Below are positions 33,916-43,485 of a stretch of DNA of 64,000 nt, in pieces (the stretch's first letter is position 1; each line of letters begins with the position of its first letter). The translations under genes were made by a program, and so were the position numbers. Source of the stretch: a bacterium (GTDB lineage: Bacteria; Bdellovibrionota_C; UBA2361; RFPC01); assembly GCA_030431715.1 (NCBI GenBank), contig JAUIIO010000015.1, positions 35,793-99,792 of the forward strand, written 5' to 3'. The notes below the pieces were generated by a model. The model saw only the letters and a list, made by a program, of their open reading frames with translations. It ran no database searches and was not told the origin of the DNA.

Positions 33916-35312
33916 AGAAGATCTCTGCTGAACACTTCAGCGAGCTTGCGGGCTCAGATAAGGTAAAGAAGCTTCCACTTCTGCCATCTGAAGGACCACC
34001 TCGACAGACACAGAATCTTACTCCAGCTCTCCTTCATATCTTGCGCCACGTTCAGCGTGAGCTCGGACGCTTAAAGATCGGAGAGGATGGTTCTGAGCAG
34101 CTCCTTGATCGCGGAACAAGAGAGCATGTCATTGCCCAAGTTGCTGAGAGGCTTGGCTTTGAGTTAACTCCTTACGAGCGTGATGAGATACTTGCTCAGA
34201 TAGAAAAAGAGGATAAGCCGTTTGGGGTTCTCCAAGAATTAGTAGATAACGAGGAGATCTCTGACATTATTGTGACTGATTACTCGACGGTAGCAATCCA
34301 GAAAGGAAGGAAAACGTATCGTACCGATGTTCGGTTTGCAGATCCTGATGCCTATGAGTCGTTTGTTGAACGCCTCTTACAAACGGCAGGAACAACCTAT
34401 TCTACAAAAAAACCAATCGCCGACGGTATGATTGGTAGTGAAGCAAGGGTGCACGTTGTTCACCGCGCTCTTTGTGATGCTGGTCCTTACTTAACTATTC
34501 GTCTTAACAGATTTGGTACTGTTTCAATGCAAGATCTGGCGTCTTCAGGGCTTGCTCCAATTGAAGTCCTAAACTACTTAGAGAGTGTTGTTCGGTCCGG
34601 ACTTACTCTACTTCTTGTTGGAGAGGTAGGGACTGGAAAAACAACGCTCGCCCGTGCAGTAGCGAGTGCCATACCACCTGAAGAATCCATCCTTGTAATT
34701 GAGGATACCCCTGAAATACGAATTAACCATCCACAGGTAAGGTACGTTACCACGCGAGAAGAAAACACTGATGGCGCAGGTCGAATTGCTCCGAGTGAGT
34801 GTATCCGTGCTGGTCTCAGGATGGCGATGAATAGGATTATTTTTGGTGAGATTCGAGACGCTGAAGCAGCAGAAGCCTTTATCGATGTGTGTTCTTCGGG
34901 ACACCCAGGGCTTTCAACCATTCATGCTCGAAATGCTACTGAAGCCGTGTCACGTCTTGAGCTCTTTCTCGGCCGGGCTCAGCGCGGCGCTGCAATAAAT
35001 GTACTTACGAGGCAAATTATTCAGGCAGTGCAAGTCGTTGTGTTCCTAAATATCTGTCGGGTTACTGGGAGACGAAGGATTATGGAAGTAAAAGAGATCG
35101 TTCCTACAACAGATGGTACTTGTCGGCAGCGTGAGATTTTTCGCTACGAGGTTAGGCACGGCGAGCCAAGTTGGCACGTTGTGAGTAAAGCAAGTAGTTT
35201 TCGTGACCTCCTTGAGGCTGATGAGGACGCTGTCAGACTTCATGAGTGTGGTGAGTATCTAGAGCTTGCTCCTGAAATTAGATACTACGAAGCAAGTGAA
35301 CGAGTTGCTTAG
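33912..35312 (+). CDS. tadA: Tad pilus assembly ATPase TadA/CpaF
   Basis: 466 residues. An N-terminal domain (about 1-100) is followed by the secretion ATPase core: the Asp-rich VLQELVDNEEISDIIVTDYS, Walker A GEVGTGKTTLARAV near residue 238, Asp box EDTPEIRIN, Walker B RIIFGEIRDAEAAEAF, and the His box GHPGLSTIHARNATE. It powers pilus extension and retraction on the cytoplasmic face of the inner membrane. It overlaps cpaB (ATGA) and is followed by the tadB ribosome site. Confidence 0.95.
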   Translation: MKKISAEHFSELAGSDKVKKLPLLPSEGPPRQTQNLTPALLHILRHVQRELGRLKIGEDGSEQLLDRGTREHVIAQVAERLGFELTPYERDEILAQIEKEDKPFGVLQELVDNEEISDIIVTDYSTVAIQKGRKTYRTDVRFADPDAYESFVERLLQTAGTTYSTKKPIADGMIGSEARVHVVHRALCDAGPYLTIRLNRFGTVSMQDLASSGLAPIEVLNYLESVVRSGLTLLLVGEVGTGKTTLARAVASAIPPEESILVIEDTPEIRINHPQVRYVTTREENTDGAGRIAPSECIRAGLRMAMNRIIFGEIRDAEAAEAFIDVCSSGHPGLSTIHARNATEAVSRLELFLGRAQRGAAINVLTRQIIQAVQVVVFLNICRVTGRRRIMEVKEIVPTTDGTCRQREIFRYEVRHGEPSWHVVSKASSFRDLLEADEDAVRLHECGEYLELAPEIRYYEASERVA

Positions 35313-35323
35313 GAGGTGTTGGG

Positions 35324-36184
35324 GTGTTTTCTGGAAGTACGAGACAAATTCGCTCACTCCTTGGAGATAACTCTGTCTCAATCAAAGACCGAGCTTCGGT
35401 AGCTGAGGGGCTTAAGACTTTTAAGAAGAGTCTCGTCGATTCCACGCAGTGTAAGAAAGCCGGCATTTCAGTTACTTCTCAGAATAGAATTGCCAATATT
35501 CTCCTTGGCAGCACGGTAGCTATTACCGTTTTAGCACTCGTCACAGGAAACTTCTTCTTTCTTCTACTTGTGGCTGTTCCACCTCTTGTAGCGAGACTTT
35601 ATATTTCATCTAAAATGGCAAAGAGAGTCTCCGCATTTGATAAAGATTTTGCGGCACTGCTTCTTAGCCTTGCCTCATCTCTTAAGGCAGGTGTTGATGC
35701 TACTTCAGCCCTTGAGCGCTCCGTTGAGCTCTTTCCAAATGAGAGTGTTATGCATGAAGAGCTCGCAGCTTTTGTCAGAGAGCTTGCATCTGGAACTCGT
35801 GAAGATGAAGCGATAGGCGCTTTTGCGAGCTCTGTAGATCATCCTGATATTGAGCTTTTTCGTCGCTCTTTTCTCCTTTCTCGAAAGCAAGGAGCTTCCC
35901 TTTCTATGTGTCTGCAGCGACTGGCGAGGTTTACGCGGCAGCGGCAATCATTTAGACGAAAAATCGCAGCTTCTCTTGCTATGCAAAAGCTCTCAGCTAT
36001 AGGAATTGGTGGATGTGCAGCTATGATTGTGGTTATTCAGCTTGTTTCGCAAACGGAATCTTTTTTTGCGGCACTTGAGCATCCACTAGGATTTCGAATG
36101 CTTGTTCTCGGAGGGCTTTTTATCCTCACCGGGCTTGGCTTGATGTTACGTCTGGCTACCAATGGCGCAGGAGCAAGAGCATGA
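35324..36184 (+). CDS. tadB: Tad platform protein TadB
   Basis: 286 residues. GTG start at 35324 with a perfect AGGAGG 7 bases upstream. Two membrane helices near residue 50 (IANILLGSTVAITVLALVTG and FFFLLLVAVPPLVARLYI) and two near the C-terminus flank the T2SS-F-like cytoplasmic domain (FAALLLSLASSLKAGVDATS, FLLSRKQGASLSMCLQRLAR). It forms the inner-membrane platform with TadC. It overlaps tadC by ATGA. Confidence 0.9.
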   Translation: MFSGSTRQIRSLLGDNSVSIKDRASVAEGLKTFKKSLVDSTQCKKAGISVTSQNRIANILLGSTVAITVLALVTGNFFFLLLVAVPPLVARLYISSKMAKRVSAFDKDFAALLLSLASSLKAGVDATSALERSVELFPNESVMHEELAAFVRELASGTREDEAIGAFASSVDHPDIELFRRSFLLSRKQGASLSMCLQRLARFTRQRQSFRRKIAASLAMQKLSAIGIGGCAAMIVVIQLVSQTESFFAALEHPLGFRMLVLGGLFILTGLGLMLRLATNGAGARA

Positions 36185-36999
36185 CTTCTGTATTAATCGT
36201 TGCTGTAGCTTTGTGTGCCGCCTATATCGTTGTCTTTTTGACCGATCAGCGGAGTGCGCGAGATGTGCTTGATGATCTTGCGCGCTCAGATGATGAAATT
36301 TCTGAAGAGTCAAAACCCAGAGAAAGTAGGAGAAAAAAGAGTGATAACAGAAAGCAGATATTTCTTTTCTTTCTCTTGGCGCTCGTGCTTATTGTCTTGA
36401 AGTTTGTTTTTTTCATGCCGACAGAAATGCTTGTTGTTCTTGGAGGTATGGGAGCAGCGCTGCTTTATCTGCTTACTCGCTATATAGGATCGCGTAAGCC
36501 AGAGCATGATATTGAAGGCATTGAATATCATCTACCACTTATAATGGAGCAGCTCGTTATGGCTGTTCAGTCAGGATACGATGTTTTTAGTGCGCTTAAG
36601 GTGGTCTTAGATACTGAGATTGATGTTGTGGAGCATAAGCGTAGCCCGATGTATGCTCTCCTGCTTCGTACTCGTACACTTATCGAGTCAGGGCTTACGG
36701 TTGAAGAAGCTCTCAAGGAGGTTTCTCATACGGTGCCATCGCCCGCTCTTCGACACGCCTTTCTGCATCTAGCTATTGCCCACCGTGAGGGGGGAGAGCT
36801 TGTGAGACCGCTTCGAGAGCTGAGTGACGCCACGCAGCTTTACTACCAAGAAACGGTAGAGGAGCGAATTGCGAAACTTCCAGTGAAGGCGACTGTTCCG
36901 CTAGTCATTACATTTGCTGGGCTTCTCCTTATGTTCTTAACTTCGCCACTTATTAAAGTAATGGAGATGACATCAAAGGGCGTTCCGGGGGCTATGTAG
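36181..36999 (+). CDS. tadC: Tad platform protein TadC
   Basis: 272 residues. Three to four membrane helices (first at residues 2-20, a pair at about 60-100, last at about 240-262). The T2SS-F-like domain is recognised in YHLPLIMEQLVMAVQSGYDV and LHLAIAHREGGELVRPLREL. It is the partner of TadB in the pilus platform. The ATG overlaps the tadB stop, and the next gene starts 1 base past its TAG. Confidence 0.9.
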   Translation: MTSVLIVAVALCAAYIVVFLTDQRSARDVLDDLARSDDEISEESKPRESRRKKSDNRKQIFLFFLLALVLIVLKFVFFMPTEMLVVLGGMGAALLYLLTRYIGSRKPEHDIEGIEYHLPLIMEQLVMAVQSGYDVFSALKVVLDTEIDVVEHKRSPMYALLLRTRTLIESGLTVEEALKEVSHTVPSPALRHAFLHLAIAHREGGELVRPLRELSDATQLYYQETVEERIAKLPVKATVPLVITFAGLLLMFLTSPLIKVMEMTSKGVPGAM

Positions 37000-37000
37000 T

Positions 37001-38527
37001 ATGCTCAGCGGTACAAAAATAGCCATCAAAGATGAACGAGGTATCACTGCACTTTTTGTAGCTTTTCTTATTCTCCCTTTATTCTATCTCCTTTTTGTTT
37101 TTTCCTCAGATGTTGGGAATTACTATTACGTAAGAAGAAATAATCAACGAATCCTCGATTCGGCAGTTCTCTTTGGTGAAAAGTATCTTCCTTATGCTGA
37201 AGCCGCACATTCTGCGGTTGAATCATATCTTAAGAGCCAGAGTGTTGATGAAGGAAGTCAGATTCGAGTAACTGCTACCGCTGACGGCGTAACAGCAGAG
37301 TACCTCACCCATATGCCCCTTACCTTTGCTGGCCTGCTGGGGGTTGAACAGCAGATTCCCATATATGTAAAAAGCTCGAGTTTTTCTACCCCCCTTGATG
37401 TATTTCTCTTTGTTGATACCTCTTCTTATATGAGTCCCGATCTTTTTAACGGTCAGAGCTGGTCTGAGAATTATTCAACACAGGAAGATGCTATGATCTC
37501 CTCGGTATTTGCCGATTACCGATACGGAGTAGATGACCAGATTGCTCTTCCAGATCTTCAGGTAGCCGCCGAGCAGTGCCAGAATCCAGTTTTTAGACAG
37601 CATAAGCTTGCAGCGATTCAAACGTATGAATATCTGCAAGGGTTCGGAATGAATCGTCTGGGTTTGCGTTTTTATCCGGTGAGTGCAACGGAACCTGATG
37701 TACGAACGCTCTCTTATTCAACTGGCTCATCATCCCTTGAGCTCAGAAGAGGAGACGGACAGCACATCCGTAACTTCGATTGCCAACTCCTCGGTCAGCG
37801 AGAGGAAGCATTAACGAATGATTTTGATGAGAGGCGCTTTGTTCCACCGGGTGTAAGAGTTGATATCGGAAGTCCTGAGGACGAAGATGCCCTATCAATG
37901 CGAGAAGTTATCTGGTATCAGGCTGCAAGACATCAAAATGTAGAAACTGATGCTCTCCTTGTATCAGATATTCAAACTCTCTCAGATACCGTTGCCGTAA
38001 AGCTCTTAGCTGAAAAAGATACACTTACAAAGCGGGGGTCGCTAACAGCGAAAGCCCCAAAAGTGGCATTTATCTTTGCAGGTGATGTTCCGTGGAGTAA
38101 TGGGATGCGGATGATTGATAGCTCAGGGAATGTACGAGCTTCGGTAAGACAAGAAGTTGTTGCTGCCCTCACTACACTTAAAACACATGCGGTTAATGCA
38201 AATGGATCGCTTTCGGTCTTTTACATTCTCCATGCGCATCGTGGCAATAGTAGTGTGCTTTCAAGTAGTGGATCTACTGATGATAACGTCGAGCTCGCTC
38301 TTGGAATTACTGCTCTTCAGGGTGTCTTTGCTGAGGTAAATGCCCTGCAGGTAGAGGGAGCAGATGATAAGGAAGGAGATTTGGAGCTTAAGCTTATAGC
38401 ATCATCGGACCCTTCGATTCTTGTTTCAGATACCGCTGCATATCTCGGGCAGATTAAAAAGAAGGCGCTTCTTTCAGAGTCTGCCTCTACAGGAGCCAAT
38501 AGTTTAACTGCGGGAGGCGGCTCATGA
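37001..38527 (+). CDS. TadG-like pseudopilin with degenerate VWA domain
   Basis: 508 residues. A Tad-type N-terminal helix (ITALFVAFLILPLFYLLFVF) is followed by an extracytoplasmic part. Residues 131-330 look VWA-like: the strand LDVFLFVDTSSYMSPDL has Asp139 and Ser141, but the third MIDAS position (normally Ser) is Tyr143, so metal binding is doubtful. A late strand PKVAFIFAGDVPWSNG fits the fold. TadG homologues are minor surface components or adhesins. The next gene overlaps by ATGA. It differs strongly from the intact VWA protein at 19732-21906. Confidence 0.78.
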   Translation: MLSGTKIAIKDERGITALFVAFLILPLFYLLFVFSSDVGNYYYVRRNNQRILDSAVLFGEKYLPYAEAAHSAVESYLKSQSVDEGSQIRVTATADGVTAEYLTHMPLTFAGLLGVEQQIPIYVKSSSFSTPLDVFLFVDTSSYMSPDLFNGQSWSENYSTQEDAMISSVFADYRYGVDDQIALPDLQVAAEQCQNPVFRQHKLAAIQTYEYLQGFGMNRLGLRFYPVSATEPDVRTLSYSTGSSSLELRRGDGQHIRNFDCQLLGQREEALTNDFDERRFVPPGVRVDIGSPEDEDALSMREVIWYQAARHQNVETDALLVSDIQTLSDTVAVKLLAEKDTLTKRGSLTAKAPKVAFIFAGDVPWSNGMRMIDSSGNVRASVRQEVVAALTTLKTHAVNANGSLSVFYILHAHRGNSSVLSSSGSTDDNVELALGITALQGVFAEVNALQVEGADDKEGDLELKLIASSDPSILVSDTAAYLGQIKKKALLSESASTGANSLTAGGGS

Positions 38528-39228
38528 GCGGAGAACGTGCGATTGCGCAACTTGAACTTGCTGCCATGTTTGTGGTGCTTTTTCTCTTTCTCACCACGGG
38601 TGTGAGTGTTGGCCAATACGTCAGTATGTCTGCGTCGCTCGACCGCATCATGGACCGTGTGGTGTATGATAGTGGGTTTATTCCATACGAAATAATACCA
38701 GCGTCAGGCTCACCGACGCTTACATTAAGAAGCGAAGAACTCTCTGATTATATTGAAGAAAACATTATTCAAAGGCTTGAGTCTGAGCTCCAAGGCCTTC
38801 AAGGGGGGGAGGATCAGATTAATACCTTTGATATAGAAGCAAGTTACGTGGAAGTTGAGATAGATCCTGCAGCGGGGACGGTCTCTTCTTATGAGCAGGG
38901 AGAGTATTTTTCCAGTCAACTTTCAGCCCTAAAGAGCGATATTGTTCATGCGGTTTCAAACAATATGGAGAATCAAGTGGATGCCATTCTAGCAGAGACA
39001 AGAACTGATGAATTTGGTGACCAGATCTTCACACACGCCACTCCAACGGCCATGTACTCATTACAGGGCCAATCTTCACGCTTTTTTCCACGAAAAATCA
39101 TTGTGAGTGTCTGGGTTGGGCTTGATGTTCGCGACAATTTCTGGATGCAGATGGCGCAGAAACTCTTTCAAGATGCGCTGCTGCAGCGTACGAAAACGAT
39201 TGTTCTTAGAGGGGAGGCTTCCGCATGA
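38524..39228 (+). CDS. TadE/TadG-like pseudopilin
   Basis: 234 residues. The start MSGERAIAQLELAAMFVVLF continues FLFLTTGVSVGQYVSMSASL, with Glu just before the helix as in TadE proteins. The remainder is acidic, probably extracytoplasmic, with a coiled-coil-prone segment near residues 75-95. It lies between the VWA TadG-like gene and the regulator, with ATGA overlaps on both sides. The assignment is by layout and context. Confidence 0.68.
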   Translation: MSGERAIAQLELAAMFVVLFLFLTTGVSVGQYVSMSASLDRIMDRVVYDSGFIPYEIIPASGSPTLTLRSEELSDYIEENIIQRLESELQGLQGGEDQINTFDIEASYVEVEIDPAAGTVSSYEQGEYFSSQLSALKSDIVHAVSNNMENQVDAILAETRTDEFGDQIFTHATPTAMYSLQGQSSRFFPRKIIVSVWVGLDVRDNFWMQMAQKLFQDALLQRTKTIVLRGEASA

Positions 39229-40577
39229 AACGTTCTCTTTCTCAGATTTTTAAGAAGAAGACGCCTGAGTTTCCAGGCCTTGAGACGCTTCTTAGCGCTG
39301 TTTTGAGTAAAAAAGATATCAAGGAAGTTCTAAGCTTTTGTCCTGACAAACGAGAGCTTTACCGTGCTGCGGCACTCGCGCTCAAAGAAGACGAAGCCAC
39401 TGTTATCGCTAGCATTGCGCAGAGATTTCATTTTGCTCATATAAGCCGTGTTCAACCAATGGATCTGGAGCTTATGCCAGAAGGAATCTCTTTAGAGCAT
39501 TTTAAGAGAATTGGTGCCATTGGGGTTACCAGAGATGGGGTGTTACAGGGAGTAATAGCTGTTGATCCTTCACTTGTAAAAAAGCTTTTCCCTGCCATTG
39601 GACGACAAGAGATCATGCTTTCAAGCTGGCAAAATATTCATGCAGCATTGCAGTTAAGTGAAAAGAAGTATGTTGAAACGCTAAGACAGAAAAAGACTGA
39701 GAGTGGTGTCCAAGAGGACCTGCTTCGTCAGGTCTATGAATATATTTTTTCTGAAATGGTGCGATATGAAGCAAGCAGGGTGCTTATTGAGTTTGAAAGC
39801 GATTCTCTCTCCTACTCGGTTGTAACTCCAGATCAGAAGAGAGCTAAGGGCAGTATCCATCACAGCTTTCATCGAGGGATGCTTCATACCCTTAAGAGAT
39901 CTCGAGAGCTTCTCCCTGTTGGGATAGCTGTAAATGAGATTGAAACTGATGCCGTATATGAACTTGTCCGGGTTGATAGTTTGGAGTCATCTCTTGAAGA
40001 GTCTGATAGGGCAGAAGAGCAGATTCAGGAAAGTGTTGAAGTACAAGAAGTAACTCAAGACACTGCTTCTGTAGATAGAACGACTTCTGATGCATCATTG
40101 TCAGAGAGTGGCACTCTTGGGTGTGTTGTGCAGATGCCACTTAGGAAGAAGGAGGAGGCAGAGGCTACCGACGATGATGGCTATACAGGGGATATCCTCA
40201 TTATCGATGATAATAAAGTGTTTCGTGATGTGTTGCAGCGGTTTCTTGAGCGAAAAGGGCTTACTGTTAAAAGCATTGAGAGTGCGGAAGGGGCGTATCG
40301 CGCCCTTGTCTTAAAAAAGTTCAAACCAGATCTGGTGATATGTGATATGCACCTACCCGGAATGAATGGCCTTTCCTTTGTAAATAAGATTCGTGAGGAA
40401 GAAGAGATAAAAGATCTTCCTGTTATCATGCTGAGTTCCGACGATACCTTTGAGACGAAGCTTGAATGTATCGGGTCGGGTGCTGATCATTACTTGCAAA
40501 AAAGTGACGATCCACGTCTTCTCTGCGCGCATGTTTTGCGACTCTTACATCGTCACAAAAAGAGTGAGGCTGCGTAA
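39225..40577 (+). CDS. GspE_N-like domain protein fused to a C-terminal receiver
   Basis: 450 residues. The N-terminal 150 (LKEDEATVIASIAQRFHFAH, MDLELMPEGISLEHFKRIGA, GVLQGVIAVDPSL) resemble the N-terminal domain of GspE/PilB-type ATPases (cyclic-di-GMP- or partner-binding in MshE), but no ATPase core follows. The middle is acidic linker. Residues about 323-445 form a receiver: IIDDNKVFRDVLQRFLERKG, the phospho-acceptor Asp in LVICDMHLPGMNGLSF, Ser in MLSSDD, and Lys in HYLQKSDD. It may link two-component signalling to the TadA motor (inference). The next gene starts at its stop (TAATG). Confidence 0.75.
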   Translation: MKRSLSQIFKKKTPEFPGLETLLSAVLSKKDIKEVLSFCPDKRELYRAAALALKEDEATVIASIAQRFHFAHISRVQPMDLELMPEGISLEHFKRIGAIGVTRDGVLQGVIAVDPSLVKKLFPAIGRQEIMLSSWQNIHAALQLSEKKYVETLRQKKTESGVQEDLLRQVYEYIFSEMVRYEASRVLIEFESDSLSYSVVTPDQKRAKGSIHHSFHRGMLHTLKRSRELLPVGIAVNEIETDAVYELVRVDSLESSLEESDRAEEQIQESVEVQEVTQDTASVDRTTSDASLSESGTLGCVVQMPLRKKEEAEATDDDGYTGDILIIDDNKVFRDVLQRFLERKGLTVKSIESAEGAYRALVLKKFKPDLVICDMHLPGMNGLSFVNKIREEEEIKDLPVIMLSSDDTFETKLECIGSGADHYLQKSDDPRLLCAHVLRLLHRHKKSEAA

Positions 40578-42574
40578 TGTTTGATGTTCTTTCATCATCG
40601 TTGCTGGCTGGTATTCTGGGATCTGTTTTTTTTCTCTTAGCGCTCTCTCGTTTCTTTACTTGGAGAGCCGGAAGGAAGTACAAGCACAAGCTTGAGCGTA
40701 TCGCTGCCCTTACCGGAATACGCGATGGAGACGTCAGCTTTGAGAAGATTGAATTTGCGCTCCGCTCACTTGGATGGGAGCTAGATACGCTCAGGAAAAA
40801 CCGAGTAGTTCCTCTTAGTGAAGATATCTTCTCAAGACTTACAAAGTTTTTTAGCGCCGCTGATGCCTCAGAAGAAGAATTCTTTGAGCAAACGCTCACC
40901 TTCCTTTCTAGGCACTTTCGCGCTCCTGGAATAGGACTGGTACTTATTGATGGGGCTCATGTGCGAACCTATACGCACGGTATTACAGGCCCAAGATTTC
41001 AGAGCGCCGTTCAGCAGATCGTGGTTTCTGAGATAGAACAGGGAGTTCCGGGTGATGAGATCTCTATAACCGATCTTCAAGGGGAAGCTCGCTTAAGAAA
41101 CGACCTTTCTATTTTTAATATACGCTATTCTCTTACTTCTCCCTTTATCTGGAACGCTGAAGATGGACAGCGAGTATCAGGAGCGCTCTGGTTTGGCTAC
41201 GAAGAGGCTGCACCTCCGACTCATCTGGAGAAACACTGGGCAAGTGAATTTTCAAAGCGCCTAGGCGCTGATTTCTATTCCTGTAAGAAAATTCATGCGC
41301 TACAAGGTGAAGTTCAGCAGGTTCAGAGTAAGAGTGATGAGAAGGATGACTACCTTGCCCATGTCTCTCACGACATAAAGACGCCACTAAATAATATTAA
41401 GGCGATACTTCAACTCTTTCGTCTTGAAGCAGATGAGAGTCATCATGAATTTTTAGAGGTCGCTCTTACTAACTGTCAGAGCCTTGCTGAGCTTGTTGAT
41501 GGTGTACTTGAGTATACCAGACATCGTGCCGGTAAATTAGTGGCGTCACCTGAGAGCTTTTCTCTCTATGAATGCGCTTCTGAGGTCGTTGAGCTCTTTC
41601 AGGTGTCTGCGTTTCGAAAAAATCTTCATTTGACTCTTGGGGGCGATGAATCGTTGCAGGTCTATGCTGATAGGAAGCAGGTAAAAAGAGTATTAACGAA
41701 TATTATTAGCAATTCCGTGAAGTACACGGCCAGTGGAAGTATCTCCGTTGCGCTCTTTCAGAGTGAGAGCGGGCCACGTGTGGCTGTAGTCGATACCGGC
41801 CTTGGAATGAGCGAGGATCAGCTTGAAAAGTTATTTGAGCCATTCTCAAGATTTGCTGAAAATACTGCTGAAGGAAGTGGCCTTGGTCTAGCTCTTACGA
41901 AAATACTTACCGATCTCAATAAGGGAGCTCTCTCAGTAACTTCAAAACTTCACCGGGGTACAAGATTTGAGCTTACGTTGCCAGCAGGAGAAGCAAAAAT
42001 TGAAGATGTAGAGTTAATAAAAGATAACAGCTTTCATGTACGAGCCCCGCTACCAAAAGCTAGCGAGTTAACTGAGCAAGAGCAGCCTGTTCTTCAAAGT
42101 TTTGCCGAAGAAGCGCAACCGTTTCCAGTAGCAAGAACAGATCGTGCAATGCCGCATAAGGTATCTATCTCCGAAGTCAGTGAAGAGATTGAACCTAAAA
42201 AGAAGGTGTTACTCATTGATGATGACTTTGATCTTGTAGAGACTCTTTCTCGACTTTTAACGGCAAAAGGATACACCGTATTTACCGCCACTAATGAGCA
42301 AGAAGCGCTTGGGATCTGCAATTTCTCAGTACCAGATGTCGTAGTGGCTGACTATGATATGCCGGGTGGTGGTGTTATGACCTTCTTAGAAGACTGCGGG
42401 GTGCTTAGAAAAGTTCCAAACTGTATCGTTCTCTCAGGTATAGAGAGGAATGTTACTCATCCAAATATCATTGGTATGATTCTCAAGCCAGTTGAGATAG
42501 GGGAGCTTACTGCTCTGATTGAAGGAGAAGAGTCAGAACCAGTAATAGCTCGTCCACGTGTCGCTCTACGCTAG
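40577..42574 (+). CDS. Hybrid sensor histidine kinase, last gene of the Tad operon
   Basis: 665 residues. One N-terminal membrane helix (LLAGILGSVFFLLALSRFF), then a GAF-like region (about 95-240), a short coiled coil, a HisKA domain with His in HVSHDIKTPLNNIKAILQLF near residue 264, an HATPase with N box NIISNSVKYT, G1 VVDTGLGMS and G2 GSGLGLALT, and a C-terminal receiver (VLLIDDDFDLVETLSRLL, acceptor Asp in VVADYDMPGGG, Lys in GMILKPVE). Overlap with the preceding receiver gene suggests the two form a phosphorelay controlling pili. Confidence 0.9.
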   Translation: MFDVLSSSLLAGILGSVFFLLALSRFFTWRAGRKYKHKLERIAALTGIRDGDVSFEKIEFALRSLGWELDTLRKNRVVPLSEDIFSRLTKFFSAADASEEEFFEQTLTFLSRHFRAPGIGLVLIDGAHVRTYTHGITGPRFQSAVQQIVVSEIEQGVPGDEISITDLQGEARLRNDLSIFNIRYSLTSPFIWNAEDGQRVSGALWFGYEEAAPPTHLEKHWASEFSKRLGADFYSCKKIHALQGEVQQVQSKSDEKDDYLAHVSHDIKTPLNNIKAILQLFRLEADESHHEFLEVALTNCQSLAELVDGVLEYTRHRAGKLVASPESFSLYECASEVVELFQVSAFRKNLHLTLGGDESLQVYADRKQVKRVLTNIISNSVKYTASGSISVALFQSESGPRVAVVDTGLGMSEDQLEKLFEPFSRFAENTAEGSGLGLALTKILTDLNKGALSVTSKLHRGTRFELTLPAGEAKIEDVELIKDNSFHVRAPLPKASELTEQEQPVLQSFAEEAQPFPVARTDRAMPHKVSISEVSEEIEPKKKVLLIDDDFDLVETLSRLLTAKGYTVFTATNEQEALGICNFSVPDVVVADYDMPGGGVMTFLEDCGVLRKVPNCIVLSGIERNVTHPNIIGMILKPVEIGELTALIEGEESEPVIARPRVALR

Positions 42575-42637
42575 TCACGTATACTGTTGGGAAGTAATAC
42601 CCACAGAAACTGGAGAACATCTCAAAAATTGAAAGTG

Positions 42638-42665
42638 TTGTCATTGCGAGGCTGCAAGCCGAACG
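42638..42665. repeat. Partial palindromic repeat core
   Basis: TTGTCATTGCGAGGCTGCAA shares the GTCATTGCGAGG core with the complete units elsewhere, then diverges. The 266-base gap 42575-42840 also holds AGCGG/CCGCT hairpin-like sequence near 42748 and no gene. Confidence 0.5.
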
Positions 42666-42840
42666 TAAGTCTGCCAGCCGAAGCTTTTTGCGAAGGATGG
42701 TGGCTATCTCCTCTCCGCACTCTCCTGTGTTAAAATTTATTCTTATAGCGGCTAAACGCTATTGCCGCTGAGCGGCCATAACTTATAGGAACACATAAAC
42801 TGAATGAAAATAACAGGGAGACCGCGGAGCACGCGGAGGG

Positions 42841-43404
42841 TTAGTTTTTGGTAAGGCCCGTGTCGATCTCTTTTCCGAGGAGTTTTGGAAGCTCAGGGTG
42901 GATTTGCTTACCGCCATGCTCTCCAAGAAATGGTTGCTTTTCAGTTTGGATTCTTCCCTGTAAGTGGATAAGGGCATCGAGTACTGTCTCCGGACGTGGT
43001 GGGCAGCCGGGAATGTACATATCAACGGGTATAATCTTATCAATACCAGCAACTGTTGTGTAGTTGTCGTAAAATCCGCCAGAAGAAGCGCATGCTCCAA
43101 ATGCGACTACCCACTTTGGCTCAACCATCTGTTCGTACACACGAAGAAGCACGGGGGCAAGTTTGTGTGAGATAGTCCCTACTACCATTAAAAGGTCTGA
43201 TTGCCGTGGCGTGAACCGAGGGAGTGCTGCACCGAATCTGTCGGTGTCATAGTGGGAGCAGCTTACCGCCATGTATTCCATCCCGCAGCATGCGGTAACA
43301 AATGGATAGGGGAACAGGGAGTACTTTCTCATAAACCCGATAAAACCATCGAGTTGGGTATGAAAAAATCCTGCTTCGTCGTCACGTATCTCTGGGTTAC
43401 TCAT
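42841..43404 (-). CDS. nuoB: NADH-quinone oxidoreductase subunit B, orphan
   Basis: 187 residues from ATG 43404 (TTG 43416 also in frame). The N2 4Fe-4S ligands are present: tandem Cys39-Cys40 in TACCGMEYMA, Cys105 in GACASSGG, and Cys134 in YIPGCPPRPE. The family text FPYPFVTACCGMEYMAVS and MVVGTISHKLAPVLLRVYEQ is clear. NuoB carries the last Fe-S cluster before quinone in complex I. It stands alone, without nuoA or nuoCD, while nuoI is 12 kb away and also alone. The complex I genes therefore appear scattered. Confidence 0.94.
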   Translation of the reverse strand: MSNPEIRDDEAGFFHTQLDGFIGFMRKYSLFPYPFVTACCGMEYMAVSCSHYDTDRFGAALPRFTPRQSDLLMVVGTISHKLAPVLLRVYEQMVEPKWVVAFGACASSGGFYDNYTTVAGIDKIIPVDMYIPGCPPRPETVLDALIHLQGRIQTEKQPFLGEHGGKQIHPELPKLLGKEIDTGLTKN

Positions 43405-43485
43405 AAAAAATTCCAATAAGTCCTAGCAATGAGTTCAAGCGCCATTCTGTTTTATATCAACTAAGACGTCAAGATAAGAGTAATA

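Noticed and set aside
40426..40899. 157-codon frame opposite the kinase genes
   Set aside because: Antisense shadow over two well-supported overlapping genes, with no family features.
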